From: Microbacterium sp.
GTDB taxonomy: Bacteria > Actinomycetota > Actinomycetes > Actinomycetales > Microbacteriaceae
Length of the DNA stretch: 64,000 bases
Reading direction: 5' to 3'
Assembly (NCBI GenBank): GCA_002703245.1
Contig: NZTV01000083.1
Coordinates: forward strand, 1 to 64,000
Position 1 is the first letter of the stretch. Every line of letters starts with the position of its first letter. The translations under genes were made by a program, and so were the position numbers. Below the pieces are notes generated by a model. It was not told the DNA's origin and did not search any database. It was given only the letters and a program-made list of their open reading frames with translations. Shown piece by piece: positions 18,632 through 26,511 of this stretch.

Positions 18632-18943
18632 ATGCCCGACACCATCGAGACACTGACCTTCGCGGCCACGGTGTCACGATCCATCGCCGACGTGGCGATG
18701 CTCGTCGCCGTCCCTGGTGCGATCGTCTTGGCGATCCTGCTCGCGCTCGACAACGTCGACCTGCTGCTCGTGCCCTTCGCGGGGCTCACCGTCAGTGTGC
18801 TCCTGGCCGCCGTCGGACTCGGCGCGCAGTACGTGCAGCCGCTCATCGACGTCCTCATCGTCACCGCCTGCGCCGCGGCAATAGGCACCGGCGTGCGCGT
18901 CCTCCGCGAGCGACGTGCGCACCTCGCCCGAAGGGCCCGCTGA
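18632..18943 (+). CDS. Small membrane protein, paralogue of the gene at 24336
   Basis: 103 residues with GTGAGGAG seven bases before ATG 18632. There are three hydrophobic segments (near residues 20-42, 44-65 and 68-88) and a basic tail ending RRAHLARRAR. The N-terminus MPDTIETLTFAATVSRSIAD closely matches MPGTIEFLTFTATASTALAD of the gene at 24336-24641, so the two are paralogues. The family is not known to me. It precedes the TspO-like gene by about 150 bases on the same strand. Confidence 0.8.
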   Translation: MPDTIETLTFAATVSRSIADVAMLVAVPGAIVLAILLALDNVDLLLVPFAGLTVSVLLAAVGLGAQYVQPLIDVLIVTACAAAIGTGVRVLRERRAHLARRAR

Positions 18944-19097
18944 AGCTCGAAGGGCGGTGCGGGGGCGATGATGGCCGCCGACTCCCCGGTACGCAAGCCC
19001 CATGGTGGTGCATCCACGCGGGGTCTACGGTCGGAACACATCAGCGAACGGTCGTACATCCGCGACCGTTCCGCGCCCGCAAGCCCTGGAGGTATCC

Positions 19098-19922
19098 GTG
19101 TCCTCGCCGACGAAGACCCACCGTGACCACAGCACCCGCACGCAGGCGATCACCCGGCAGGTGATCATCCTGGTGAGCTCCGTACTCGCCATCATCGCCG
19201 CCTTCATCGGATCCGGCGCGTTCTTCGGAACCCCCATCCAAGAGGCCGCAGGGGGGTTCCTCAACTCCGACTCGACACTCGTCGCACCCGGCACCGGCGC
19301 ATTCCGCATCTGGAGCGTCATCTACACCGGCATGCTCGCCTACGCCATCTGGCAGGTGCTCCCCGCGCAACGTCACGACGCGCGGCAGGAGCGGATCGGC
19401 TGGTGGGTCGCCGCGTCACTGATCCTCAACGCCGTGTGGATCGGCGTCGTCCAAGCCGACCTGCTGTGGTTGAGTCTGCCGGTGATCGCCGTGCTGTTGT
19501 TCGTCCTGTGCCGCATCTTCGTCATCCTGCGCCGCACCGCGCCGAAGAACATCGTCGAGACCATCGTCGCCGACGGTGCCATCGGCCTGTACCTGGGATG
19601 GGTGATCATCGCGACCGTCGCCAACGCCACCGCGATCTTCTACGCCACCGGCTTCGAAGGATTCGGCATCGCTCCGGCGGTGTGGTCCTCGATCGTGCTC
19701 GCCGCCGCGGCCGCCATCGGAATCGCCCTGGCGTTCTGGGGCGGCGGACGACTCGCACCGGCCGCATCGCTCAGCTGGGGGGTCGCCTGGGTCGCCGTCG
19801 CCCGGTTCACCGACGAGCCCTACTCGCCCGAGACCGGCACCGCGGCGATCGTCGCGGTCGTGCTGATCGTCGCGGCGACCGTCATCGCGCGGGTCCGCCA
19901 CGACATGCGCGCGCGCCGCTGA
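19098..19922 (+). CDS. TspO/MBR-like membrane protein
   Basis: 274 residues from GTG 19098, with GGAGG upstream. About eight membrane segments are visible, longer than the classic five-helix TspO but like actinobacterial proteins annotated as TspO/MBR or tryptophan-rich sensory protein. FRIWSVIYTGMLAYAIWQVL resembles the family's core helix 2, and tryptophans recur in helices 3, 5, 6 and 7. TspO proteins bind tetrapyrroles and respond to stress; that role here is inferred. Confidence 0.7.
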   Translation: MSSPTKTHRDHSTRTQAITRQVIILVSSVLAIIAAFIGSGAFFGTPIQEAAGGFLNSDSTLVAPGTGAFRIWSVIYTGMLAYAIWQVLPAQRHDARQERIGWWVAASLILNAVWIGVVQADLLWLSLPVIAVLLFVLCRIFVILRRTAPKNIVETIVADGAIGLYLGWVIIATVANATAIFYATGFEGFGIAPAVWSSIVLAAAAAIGIALAFWGGGRLAPAASLSWGVAWVAVARFTDEPYSPETGTAAIVAVVLIVAATVIARVRHDMRARR

Positions 19923-20025
19923 CGCACAGGCTGACCCGCGGGCTGAGACAGAGAGACTGACACAAGAGAGGCAGATCGGGGGACATTCGCTAGTCTGGGG
20001 CCGAACCGCTTGGAAGGTCACCCGA

Positions 20026-21834
20026 ATGCCTCATCCCGAGCCTGTCTTCGCGCGCGCCCGTGTCGGCGTCGAGAAGTCGGCTCGGCGTGCCCGGAACATC
20101 GCCGCGCGAGGCACCGCCATCTGGTGGGAGGCCGTCTCGGGCGGCGCGTTCTACAACAAATGGAGCACCGGGCTGTCGTTCGTCCTCGCAACATTCATCA
20201 GCGTCCCGACCTTCAGCCACGGATCCCCCGAGGGGTACGCGAAGGCCGTCGTCGTCGCCGCGATCGGCTGGGTCGTCCTCGCGATCCTGGTCACCCCGGC
20301 CGCGTTCGCCGAACGACGCGTGCGCAGCCCGGGGGTGCGCGCGGTGACCGTGCTCGTCGCCCTCGTCGTTGCCGCATCCATCCGGACCCCCCTGAACGAC
20401 CTGCTCGGGGTCCTGCTGTGGGACACCCGCAGCGAGGGGGACTTCGGGCCGCGCGTGGCCACCAACATCACGTGGGCGCTCATGCTGTTCTCGCTCGTCG
20501 CGATCACCCACACCCAATACGCGCAGCGACGCGTCACCACCGAGCGACTCGAGAACGCGCTCGCGACGATGCGTACCCGCCTCGCCCGCGCGCAGACACA
20601 GTCCGAGGCGACCCGTACCCGCCTCGCCGACACCGCGCACCGCCTCCGGGATGCCCGGGAGCAGATGCTCTCCGGTGACATCGACTTCGACACGGTCCGC
20701 GCCTACGCCGACCAGGTGCGCGCCGAGAGTCACCGGATCGAGCGCCGTGCCGACGAGGTCGCCGAGGAGGTCTCCACTCCGGAGGTCTCCGAGCGGCTCA
20801 CGCGCCCGCGACGATCGCTTTCCGAACGGCTCGTCGCCACGCCCTGGCTCCTCGTGGCGCTGCTCTACGTCGTGGGCACCGTCCCGTTCTCCTTCGCCGC
20901 GGGTGGGCCCCACGTCGTGTTGGTGGGAGCGGCGGGGATCTCCGCGATCGACCTGGCCGCGGGGGCGCTCGTGCGCTGGGTGATCCCACCCCGGGGATCC
21001 CGCCTTCGCGCGCCCCTCTACCTCGCCGTGTGGCTCGTCGCCGGCGCCGGCGCGTGCGTGTTGACCTTCGCCGTGGTCCCCGGAATCGGGATGCTCGGGC
21101 TCACCGGGATGGTCCTGGTCCCGGGCATGGTCATCGTGCTCGCCCTGTGCATCGACGCCGTGCAAGAAGCCCGCGACGTCGCGCGCCGCTCGGAAGAACT
21201 CCTCCCACAGGTCGCCCGAGACGTCGCCGAACAGACCGCACGGGCGATCGACCCGCTCCGCGCCGCCGTCGACCTCCTGCACGGCGGCGTCCAGGGGCGG
21301 TGCGTCGTCTTCGCCGCACACGTCGACGAGGGGGCCGCCACCGACAAACACATCGCCGATTTCCGGCGGCTCACCGACGACATCTTCGATCGACTCCTCG
21401 ACGAGCAAGCGTGCGACGTCGCGGAACAGGAGACCGGGATCGTGCTGCGTGAGGCCGAACCCGGCGCCGGACCGATCGAGCGGATCCTGGGAGCGTGGGG
21501 CGCGATCATGGAGATCACCGTGCGAACCTCCGACCGGGCCGCGCTCGCGCTCACCGACGCCGAGACGGCCGATCAGGTCGTCGACGTCGTCAACGAGGCG
21601 CTGGTGAACGCCGTGAAGCACTCCGGAGCGCGCGCGGCCCTCGTCCGCCTCACGATCGCCGCAGACGGCCGGCTCCGCGTCCGTGCGATCTCACGCGGAA
21701 CGTTGTCCGACCCCGACGGCCAGCGGGCCGGCATCGGAACGAGCAGCCTCGACGCCACGGTCACCCAATCCGGCGATGACGTCGTCTTCGATGCCCGGCT
21801 GCCCTGGCGGGACCCGGCCGCGATGATCTTCTGA
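20026..21834 (+). CDS. Membrane protein with histidine-kinase-type ATPase domain
   Basis: 602 residues. The N-terminal part has about four membrane segments (roughly residues 45-165), then a coiled-coil-like stretch (residues 165-245, rich in Arg, Glu and Ala), a second group of segments (residues 275-385) and a C-terminal HATPase_c-like domain with NEALVNAVKHSGARAALV as N-box and GIGTSSLD as a G-box. No clear phosphoacceptor histidine motif precedes the ATPase, and there is no response regulator nearby. It may be a degenerate orphan sensor. The promoter has TAGTCT at 19991. Confidence 0.75.
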   Translation: MPHPEPVFARARVGVEKSARRARNIAARGTAIWWEAVSGGAFYNKWSTGLSFVLATFISVPTFSHGSPEGYAKAVVVAAIGWVVLAILVTPAAFAERRVRSPGVRAVTVLVALVVAASIRTPLNDLLGVLLWDTRSEGDFGPRVATNITWALMLFSLVAITHTQYAQRRVTTERLENALATMRTRLARAQTQSEATRTRLADTAHRLRDAREQMLSGDIDFDTVRAYADQVRAESHRIERRADEVAEEVSTPEVSERLTRPRRSLSERLVATPWLLVALLYVVGTVPFSFAAGGPHVVLVGAAGISAIDLAAGALVRWVIPPRGSRLRAPLYLAVWLVAGAGACVLTFAVVPGIGMLGLTGMVLVPGMVIVLALCIDAVQEARDVARRSEELLPQVARDVAEQTARAIDPLRAAVDLLHGGVQGRCVVFAAHVDEGAATDKHIADFRRLTDDIFDRLLDEQACDVAEQETGIVLREAEPGAGPIERILGAWGAIMEITVRTSDRAALALTDAETADQVVDVVNEALVNAVKHSGARAALVRLTIAADGRLRVRAISRGTLSDPDGQRAGIGTSSLDATVTQSGDDVVFDARLPWRDPAAMIF

Positions 21835-21842
21835 GCGCGCCC

Positions 21843-22124
21843 TCAGGCGGCCTGCGCGGCACGCTGGTGGTGGATGATCAGCACATCCATCGCCTCACGC
21901 AGCCCCACCCCGCTGCCCACGCGGGTCGACCGGCCGTCGAACACGAGCCACGTGCCGTCGGCTTCACGGTCCAGGTACCCGAGGAAGACGCCGTCGCGGT
22001 TGGCGACGTGGAAGCCGTCTTCGACCCGGGCCCACGCGATGCCCGACGCACGCCGGGCCGCGACGATATCGCCGGTCGGGCGGCTGTCGTGAGGGGCGAG
22101 AGAGGATGTCGCAACGGAAGGCAC
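21843..22124 (-). CDS. Small hypothetical protein
   Basis: 93 residues from GTG 22124; ATG 22169 would add 15 residues. The core ARVEDGFHVANRDGVFLGYL followed by TWLVFDGRSTRVGSGVG and LREAMDVLIIHHQ reads as a compact, beta-rich soluble domain with a final helix. No family is recognised. It is convergent with the sensor gene at 20026, eight bases from its end. Confidence 0.6.
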   Translation of the reverse strand: MPSVATSSLAPHDSRPTGDIVAARRASGIAWARVEDGFHVANRDGVFLGYLDREADGTWLVFDGRSTRVGSGVGLREAMDVLIIHHQRAAQAA

Positions 22125-22195
22125 GCCACCACCCTGCCGTGTCGTCGCCGGATCCAGAGGCCCTTGCATCGGAGGCCGGTTTTATGACAGGCGGC

Positions 22196-22250
22196 GGGGG
22201 AAGCACGCGTCGCAGGCCCGAACAGACCGGACCTGCGACGCGATTCCCCC
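22196..22250. terminator. Large inverted repeat between two minus-strand genes
   Basis: GGGGGAA and CGCGTCGCAGG pair with CCTGCGACGCG and TTCCCCC, giving 18 base pairs interrupted by a 3/1 internal loop and closed by a 15-base loop. It lies downstream of the ECF sigma gene and upstream of the small hypothetical gene. Likely a terminator for the sigma gene, but there is no T-tract and the stem is unusually long. Confidence 0.55.
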
Positions 22251-22328
22251 GGGCATCTCTGCCCCTCCCACCTGAAGAGATGCGGTCGGGCCGAATCCGT
22301 TACGCGGATGCGTGGAAAAAGTTCGAGA

Positions 22329-24176
22329 TCACCCGGTGAGGAGAGCGCGCAACCGCGTCGAGGCCGCGTTCGCACCGCTGTCGTCACCGGGGTAGTCGAC
22401 GACGACGGTCGCATTCCGGAGGAGATCCAGCACGGTCGGGCGGAACACCAGGATGCCGGCGCCCTGATCGTCCACCGTCGCGGTGCTGCGTGTCACGCCG
22501 TCCACGACCAGAGCGACCGCTTCGCCCGGCGTGCCGTGCACGACGAGGTCGACGTGGAGGGCGGTCGACCCCGGCGGGAAGTACACCTTCGACGAGGCGA
22601 TGTGAAGCGGCGTGTACGCGACCGGGGCGGGCTCCGGCTCCGGAGTGGGGTCTGGTGTCGGTGTGGGGTCTGGTGTCGGAGTGGGTTCGGGTGTCGGTGT
22701 GGGGTCTGGTGTCGGTGTGGGTGTCGGAGTGGGTTCGGGTGTCGGGGTCGGGGTGGGTTCTGGCGTCGGTTCCGGCGTGGGCTCGGGCTCTGGTGTCGGC
22801 TCTGGTGTCGGCTCGGGCTCCGGTGTGGGTGTGGGTGTGGGTGTCGGGGTGGACTCGGCTCTCGGCTCGGGAGCGACGGGCGGCGCCGGCTGTGGCGCCG
22901 CATCCGTCGTCGAACCGGAGTCGGCGGAGGGCTCCGGCGCGGTGCTCTCGGCTGTCGCGGACGGTGACGGGCTCGGCGTGGGCCACACGGGAGTCGCCGA
23001 CGGGCTCGGGTCCGAGACCGTCGTGTCGGTCTCCTCCTCGGTGGTCGTCGCGACCACGACCTCCTCCGATGATGCGGCCCCGGGCATCCACGTCGAGGTG
23101 GTGGCCGCGGCGATCCCGCCCACGCCCACCACCGCGGCGGCCACCGCCGCGACGATCATCACCGGCGCCGAGGCCAGGACACCACCGGCGCCCGCCGCTC
23201 CCGCCGCGCCCGCCGCTCCCGCCGCTCCCGCCGCTGCCGCGGCGCCCGACGCGCCCGCACCACCGGCTCCGGCCGAGCCGCCCGCGGAACCCGCACTGCC
23301 GGCCGCGGCGCCGGAAGCACCACCTGGATCCGGCACCACCGGAACGCCCTCGAAGCCCGTCGCCGACATCGCCAGCGGCGTCGACGCCGGCAGCCCTTGC
23401 AGCGACGCCAGATAGCCGCCCGCGGCCGTCGAACCCAGAATCAGCGGGAGCACCACGATCGCCAGGCGTGAGCCGACCTGCCGGGCCTCCTCGGCCACGA
23501 TGATGCACTGTGCGCACGTGCTCAGGTGCGCGTCGATTCGCATCGTGTCGCGCTTGCCCGCCGTCGCGCGGGTGTAGGCACCGAGACGTTCGACCGTCCA
23601 CCGGCACACCGAATCGGCCGACAACGTGCGCAGATGCGCCTGGATCCATGCGTCGCGCAGACCCTCGCGGGCGCGGAATGCCAGCTGCGACACCGCGTTC
23701 GCCTTCATCCCCACCAACGCCGCCACCGCCGCCGGCTTCAACTTCTCGATCTCGGTGTACCAGAGCACCTCCTGCCAGCGGGTCGGGAGGCTGCGGAACG
23801 CCTGCACCGTGGTGGACCGGTCCAAAGCGGCGTCGGTCTCATCCCACTCGGTGCGCGGGTCGACGACCTCGTCGAGCTGATCGTCCGCGAACTCCCGCTG
23901 ACCGCGTCCCCACGCGGCGGCCGTATTGCGCACCGTCGTGAACAGATACGCCCGGAACCCCGTCGTCGGCCCGCCGCCGCGCATGATGCTGCGATACACC
24001 AGCGCGAAGGACTCCGACACCAGATCGTCCGCGTCGAACCCGGACTGCATCGACGCGGCCACCGTGAGGGCGGCCTGCTGGTGGCGTTGCCACAACTGGG
24101 CGAACGCGCCGCGGTCACCGTCGCGGGTGGCAGCCACCAGATCGAGGTCCGAAGCCCTCGACGCATCCTCCAACAT
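22329..24176 (-). CDS. ECF sigma factor fused to anti-sigma-like zinc finger, membrane region and Pro-Thr-rich tail
   Basis: 615 residues from ATG 24176 (a GTG 17 codons upstream is possible). Residues 10-90 are sigma region 2 (DDLVSESFALVYRSIMRG), residues 125-180 region 4 (LPTRWQEVLWYTEIEKLKP, AVSQLAFRAREGLRDAW). HLSTCAQC (His217, Cys221, Cys224) is a zinc-finger anti-sigma motif. Hydrophobic segments follow at about 237-258 and 334-358, separated by a Gly-Ala-Ser-rich stretch, then a long proline/threonine/glutamate repeat (about 385-525) and a 90-residue beta-rich domain. So sigma factor, anti-sigma and surface sensor appear joined in one chain. Confidence 0.85.
   Translation of the reverse strand: MLEDASRASDLDLVAATRDGDRGAFAQLWQRHQQAALTVAASMQSGFDADDLVSESFALVYRSIMRGGGPTTGFRAYLFTTVRNTAAAWGRGQREFADDQLDEVVDPRTEWDETDAALDRSTTVQAFRSLPTRWQEVLWYTEIEKLKPAAVAALVGMKANAVSQLAFRAREGLRDAWIQAHLRTLSADSVCRWTVERLGAYTRATAGKRDTMRIDAHLSTCAQCIIVAEEARQVGSRLAIVVLPLILGSTAAGGYLASLQGLPASTPLAMSATGFEGVPVVPDPGGASGAAAGSAGSAGGSAGAGGAGASGAAAAAGAAGAAGAAGAAGAGGVLASAPVMIVAAVAAAVVGVGGIAAATTSTWMPGAASSEEVVVATTTEEETDTTVSDPSPSATPVWPTPSPSPSATAESTAPEPSADSGSTTDAAPQPAPPVAPEPRAESTPTPTPTPTPEPEPTPEPTPEPEPTPEPTPEPTPTPTPEPTPTPTPTPDPTPTPEPTPTPDPTPTPDPTPEPEPAPVAYTPLHIASSKVYFPPGSTALHVDLVVHGTPGEAVALVVDGVTRSTATVDDQGAGILVFRPTVLDLLRNATVVVDYPGDDSGANAASTRLRALLTG
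22640..22860 (-). repeat. Low-complexity repeat encoding the Pro-Thr-Glu-rich linker
   Basis: Short imperfect tandem units built from GGTGTCGG, GGTGTGGG and GGTTCTGG on the plus strand encode alternating PEPTPEPT and PTPTPDPT in the sigma fusion. Such arrays can change length by slippage, altering the linker length. Confidence 0.85.
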
Positions 24177-24335
24177 CCCGCCCCCAGTCGTCGTCGCCCG
24201 CACGGTGCGGACGATGGAGTGATGCACAGACGCCCGCGGGCATTACGCGCGTACGGCGAACTCGCAGGATCGCCGCCCCGGCGCGGGCGGTGCCCGAAAA
24301 CGCTATCGCATGCGTGCTGCGAGAGCCCTGGATCC

Positions 24336-24641
24336 TCAGCCGGCTCGGCGCTCGGTCAGAGCCGATCGTGCCGCGGCGAGGAACTGGCCGGCGAAGATCG
24401 CGACACCGGTGCCTGCGGCGATGATCGCCAACGGGTACCAGTGCCCGGCGGCGATGCCCACGGCCGCCATCAGCATGCTCACGATCACGACGCCCAACGG
24501 CAGCAACAGCAGGTCGGCACGGTTGGTGGCCAGCAACGCGATCATCGCGACCAACGCGGGGACGGCCAGGATCAGGGCCGTGTCGGCCAGCGCCGTCGAC
24601 GCGGTGGCTGTGAACGTCAGGAACTCGATGGTCCCGGGCAT
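24336..24641 (-). CDS. Small membrane protein, paralogue of the gene at 18632
   Basis: 101 residues from ATG 24641, with AGAGGA upstream. It has three hydrophobic segments and a basic C-terminus (ARSALTERRAG). Similarity to the 18632 protein runs along the whole length, with the same MPxTIExLTFxAT start, conserved LL-pairs in segment two (ADLLLLPLGVVIVS against VDLLLVPFAGLTVS) and AAVG before segment three. It is divergently oriented to that copy, on the other side of the TspO/sensor/sigma block. Confidence 0.8.
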   Translation of the reverse strand: MPGTIEFLTFTATASTALADTALILAVPALVAMIALLATNRADLLLLPLGVVIVSMLMAAVGIAAGHWYPLAIIAAGTGVAIFAGQFLAAARSALTERRAG

Positions 24642-24765
24642 GGTGGTCCTCTCGGGGTGGGGGTGGTGATGTGTTCCGCAGGCGGACACAAGAGAGATGC
24701 AGGGGCGGGCGATTCTTTATGCGGTTCGCGCCGAATCCGTGGCCCGCGGCGGCGCACGCGACAGA

Positions 24766-24795
24766 CGAGGGGCCCCGCCGAAGCGGAGCCCCTCG
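24766..24795 (-). terminator. Terminator of the SDR gene at 24810
   Basis: CGAGGGGC pairs with GCCCCTCG, and an inner CCGC/GCGG stem closes on a CGAA loop, just downstream of the SDR stop codon on the minus strand. Confidence 0.6.
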
Positions 24796-24809
24796 CGTGC
24801 GGCAGCCGG

Positions 24810-25700
24810 TCAGTGGATGGGCACTCCGCCGGTCACGGCGATCGTCTCGCCGACCACGTAGCTCGACTCCTGCGACGCGAGGAAGACGAACGCCGGTGCC
24901 AGCTCGACCGGTTGCCCGGCCCGACCCATCGGGGTCTGCTCACCGAAGTGTTCGATCTTCTCGTTCGGCACGAACGCCGGCTGCAGTGGGGTCCAGATCG
25001 GGCCCGGGGCGACACCGTTCACGCGGATGCCGCGACCGATGAGCTGCTGGGCGAGGGCGCGCGTCCAGTTGGCGATCCCCGCCTTCGACACGGCGTACTC
25101 GGCCAGCGACGGGGAGGGCGTGAAGCCCTGCTCGCTCGTGGTCGTGATCACCGCCGCGCCCGGGGGAAGATGCGGCGAGGCCGCCTTGGTCAACCAGAAC
25201 AACGGGTAGATGTTGGCCTTCATGACGTGATCGAGCGTGTCGGTCTCGAACTCGTCGATGCTGTCCACCGTCGGCATCGTGCCGGCGTTGATCACGAGGA
25301 TGTCGATGCCGCCGAGCTCCTCGACCGTCTTCGCGACCACATCGATGTCGGTCTGCTCGTCCTGCAGATCACCGGGCAGCAGCACCGCCGTGCGGCCCTC
25401 CGCCTCGATGAGCGACGCGACCTCCTCGGCCTGCTCCTGCTCCTGGGGAAGGTAGCTGAGGGCGACGTCGGCGCCCTCACGGGCGTACGCGATCGCCACG
25501 GCGCGACCGATGCCGGAGTCGGCGCCGGTGACCAGCGCCTTCCGGCCGGGAAGCCGACCGGTGCCGATGTAGGTCGACTCGCCGTGGTCGGGTGCCGGAT
25601 CCATCTTATGGATCGTGCCCGGCGCGTCCTGCTGCTGCGGCGGGAACGGCGGCCGGGGGAACTGGGTCGTGGGATCTTGCATCGTGTACATGCTCGTCAT
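24810..25700 (-). CDS. SDR-family oxidoreductase, general-stress (YghA/GSP39) type
   Basis: 296 residues from ATG 25700, with AGGAGG upstream. An N-terminal extension rich in Pro and Gln (DPTTQFPRPPFPPQQQ) precedes the Rossmann motif VTGADSGIGRAVAIAY, NAG (VINAGTMPT), the catalytic Ser and YAVSK. This extended SDR type is typical of general-stress aldehyde/alcohol dehydrogenases, NAD(P)-dependent with unknown physiological substrate. It lies 52 bases downstream of dps on the same strand, probably one stress operon. Confidence 0.88.
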   Translation of the reverse strand: MTSMYTMQDPTTQFPRPPFPPQQQDAPGTIHKMDPAPDHGESTYIGTGRLPGRKALVTGADSGIGRAVAIAYAREGADVALSYLPQEQEQAEEVASLIEAEGRTAVLLPGDLQDEQTDIDVVAKTVEELGGIDILVINAGTMPTVDSIDEFETDTLDHVMKANIYPLFWLTKAASPHLPPGAAVITTTSEQGFTPSPSLAEYAVSKAGIANWTRALAQQLIGRGIRVNGVAPGPIWTPLQPAFVPNEKIEHFGEQTPMGRAGQPVELAPAFVFLASQESSYVVGETIAVTGGVPIH

Positions 25701-25752
25701 CGCGTTTCCTCCTCGTGGGATGTGCGGATGGGGGTCGGAAGGGGCGGTGCGG

Positions 25753-26304
25753 TCAGCGCTTGGTGGGCACGCGGTTCTCGGCGCTGACCATCCAGGTCAG
25801 CTGCTCGAGCCGCACGAGCACCTCGTGGAGAAGGTCGGCGCTGGTGGGGTCCTCCTCGTCGATGCCGTCGTGCACCTCGCGCACGGTGCCGGTCACGGCC
25901 TCGAGACGCTCGGTCATCAGGTCGACGACCTCGGCGGTGTCGATCTCGCCCTGCGGGAACTCCGGCAGCGTCGTGGTCTCGGCGATGATGTCGCTGCGAC
26001 CGTCGGGGAGGGCGTGGAGGGCGCGCATGCGCTCGGCGATCGTGTCGGTGAACTCGCGCGCGGCGTCGATGATCTCGTCCAGCTGCAGATGGGTGTCGCG
26101 GAAGTTCTTGCCGACGACGTTCCAATGCGCCTGCTTGCCCTGCAACGACAGCTCGATGAGGTCGACCATCACCTTCTGCATGCTCTCGCTGAGCTGCTGC
26201 GACGCGGTGAAGCCGTTCTCGGCGTTCTGCTCGTCGGTCAGGCCGGCGCCCGAGCCGCCGCGCGCGGGGCGACGCTTGTTCTTCGTGGGGGTGGAATCGG
26301 CCAT
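25753..26304 (-). CDS. dps: Dps-family DNA-binding ferritin-like protein
   Basis: 183 residues from ATG 26304, with AGGGAGG upstream. A basic, flexible N-terminus (PTKNKRRPARGG), able to bind DNA, leads into the Dps four-helix core. The ferroxidase residues are present: LQGKQAHWNVVGKNF gives the His and Trp, and LHLQLDEIIDAAREF-type sequence (THLQLDEIIDA) the Asp and Glu. The protein stores iron and protects DNA under oxidative or starvation stress. A TAGCGT box at 26341-26346 on the minus strand may be its promoter. Confidence 0.92.
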   Translation of the reverse strand: MADSTPTKNKRRPARGGSGAGLTDEQNAENGFTASQQLSESMQKVMVDLIELSLQGKQAHWNVVGKNFRDTHLQLDEIIDAAREFTDTIAERMRALHALPDGRSDIIAETTTLPEFPQGEIDTAEVVDLMTERLEAVTGTVREVHDGIDEEDPTSADLLHEVLVRLEQLTWMVSAENRVPTKR

Positions 26305-26499
26305 GGGAGACCTCCCTTTCGTGAGGAGTGGACGGATGCGACGCTAGGCCCGCCGCGGGCCTGCGGACACGGGCTTGCAGGACAGGCGCTTCGTTGCTAG
26401 TTTCCGCCGCGGGGGTCCGCCACCGGGCCCGACACGCGCGGCGTCTAGCCCCCGGCGGGCGAGCGCGCAACCCTCCGGGCCGCATCCCGGTGGGGTTCT

Positions 26500-26505
26500 T
26501 ACCGT
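26500..26505 (+). promoter_or_regulatory. -10 box for leaderless GH15 operon
   Basis: TACCGT, six bases before ATG 26512. No ribosome site is present upstream of the ATG, consistent with a leaderless mRNA. Confidence 0.5.
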
Positions 26506-26511
26506 GGTGCC

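Noticed and set aside
22612-23415. Plus-strand frame encoding a Val-Gly-Ser repeat protein
   Set aside because: It is the antisense of the Pro-Thr linker; the minus strand has sigma-factor motifs in frame.
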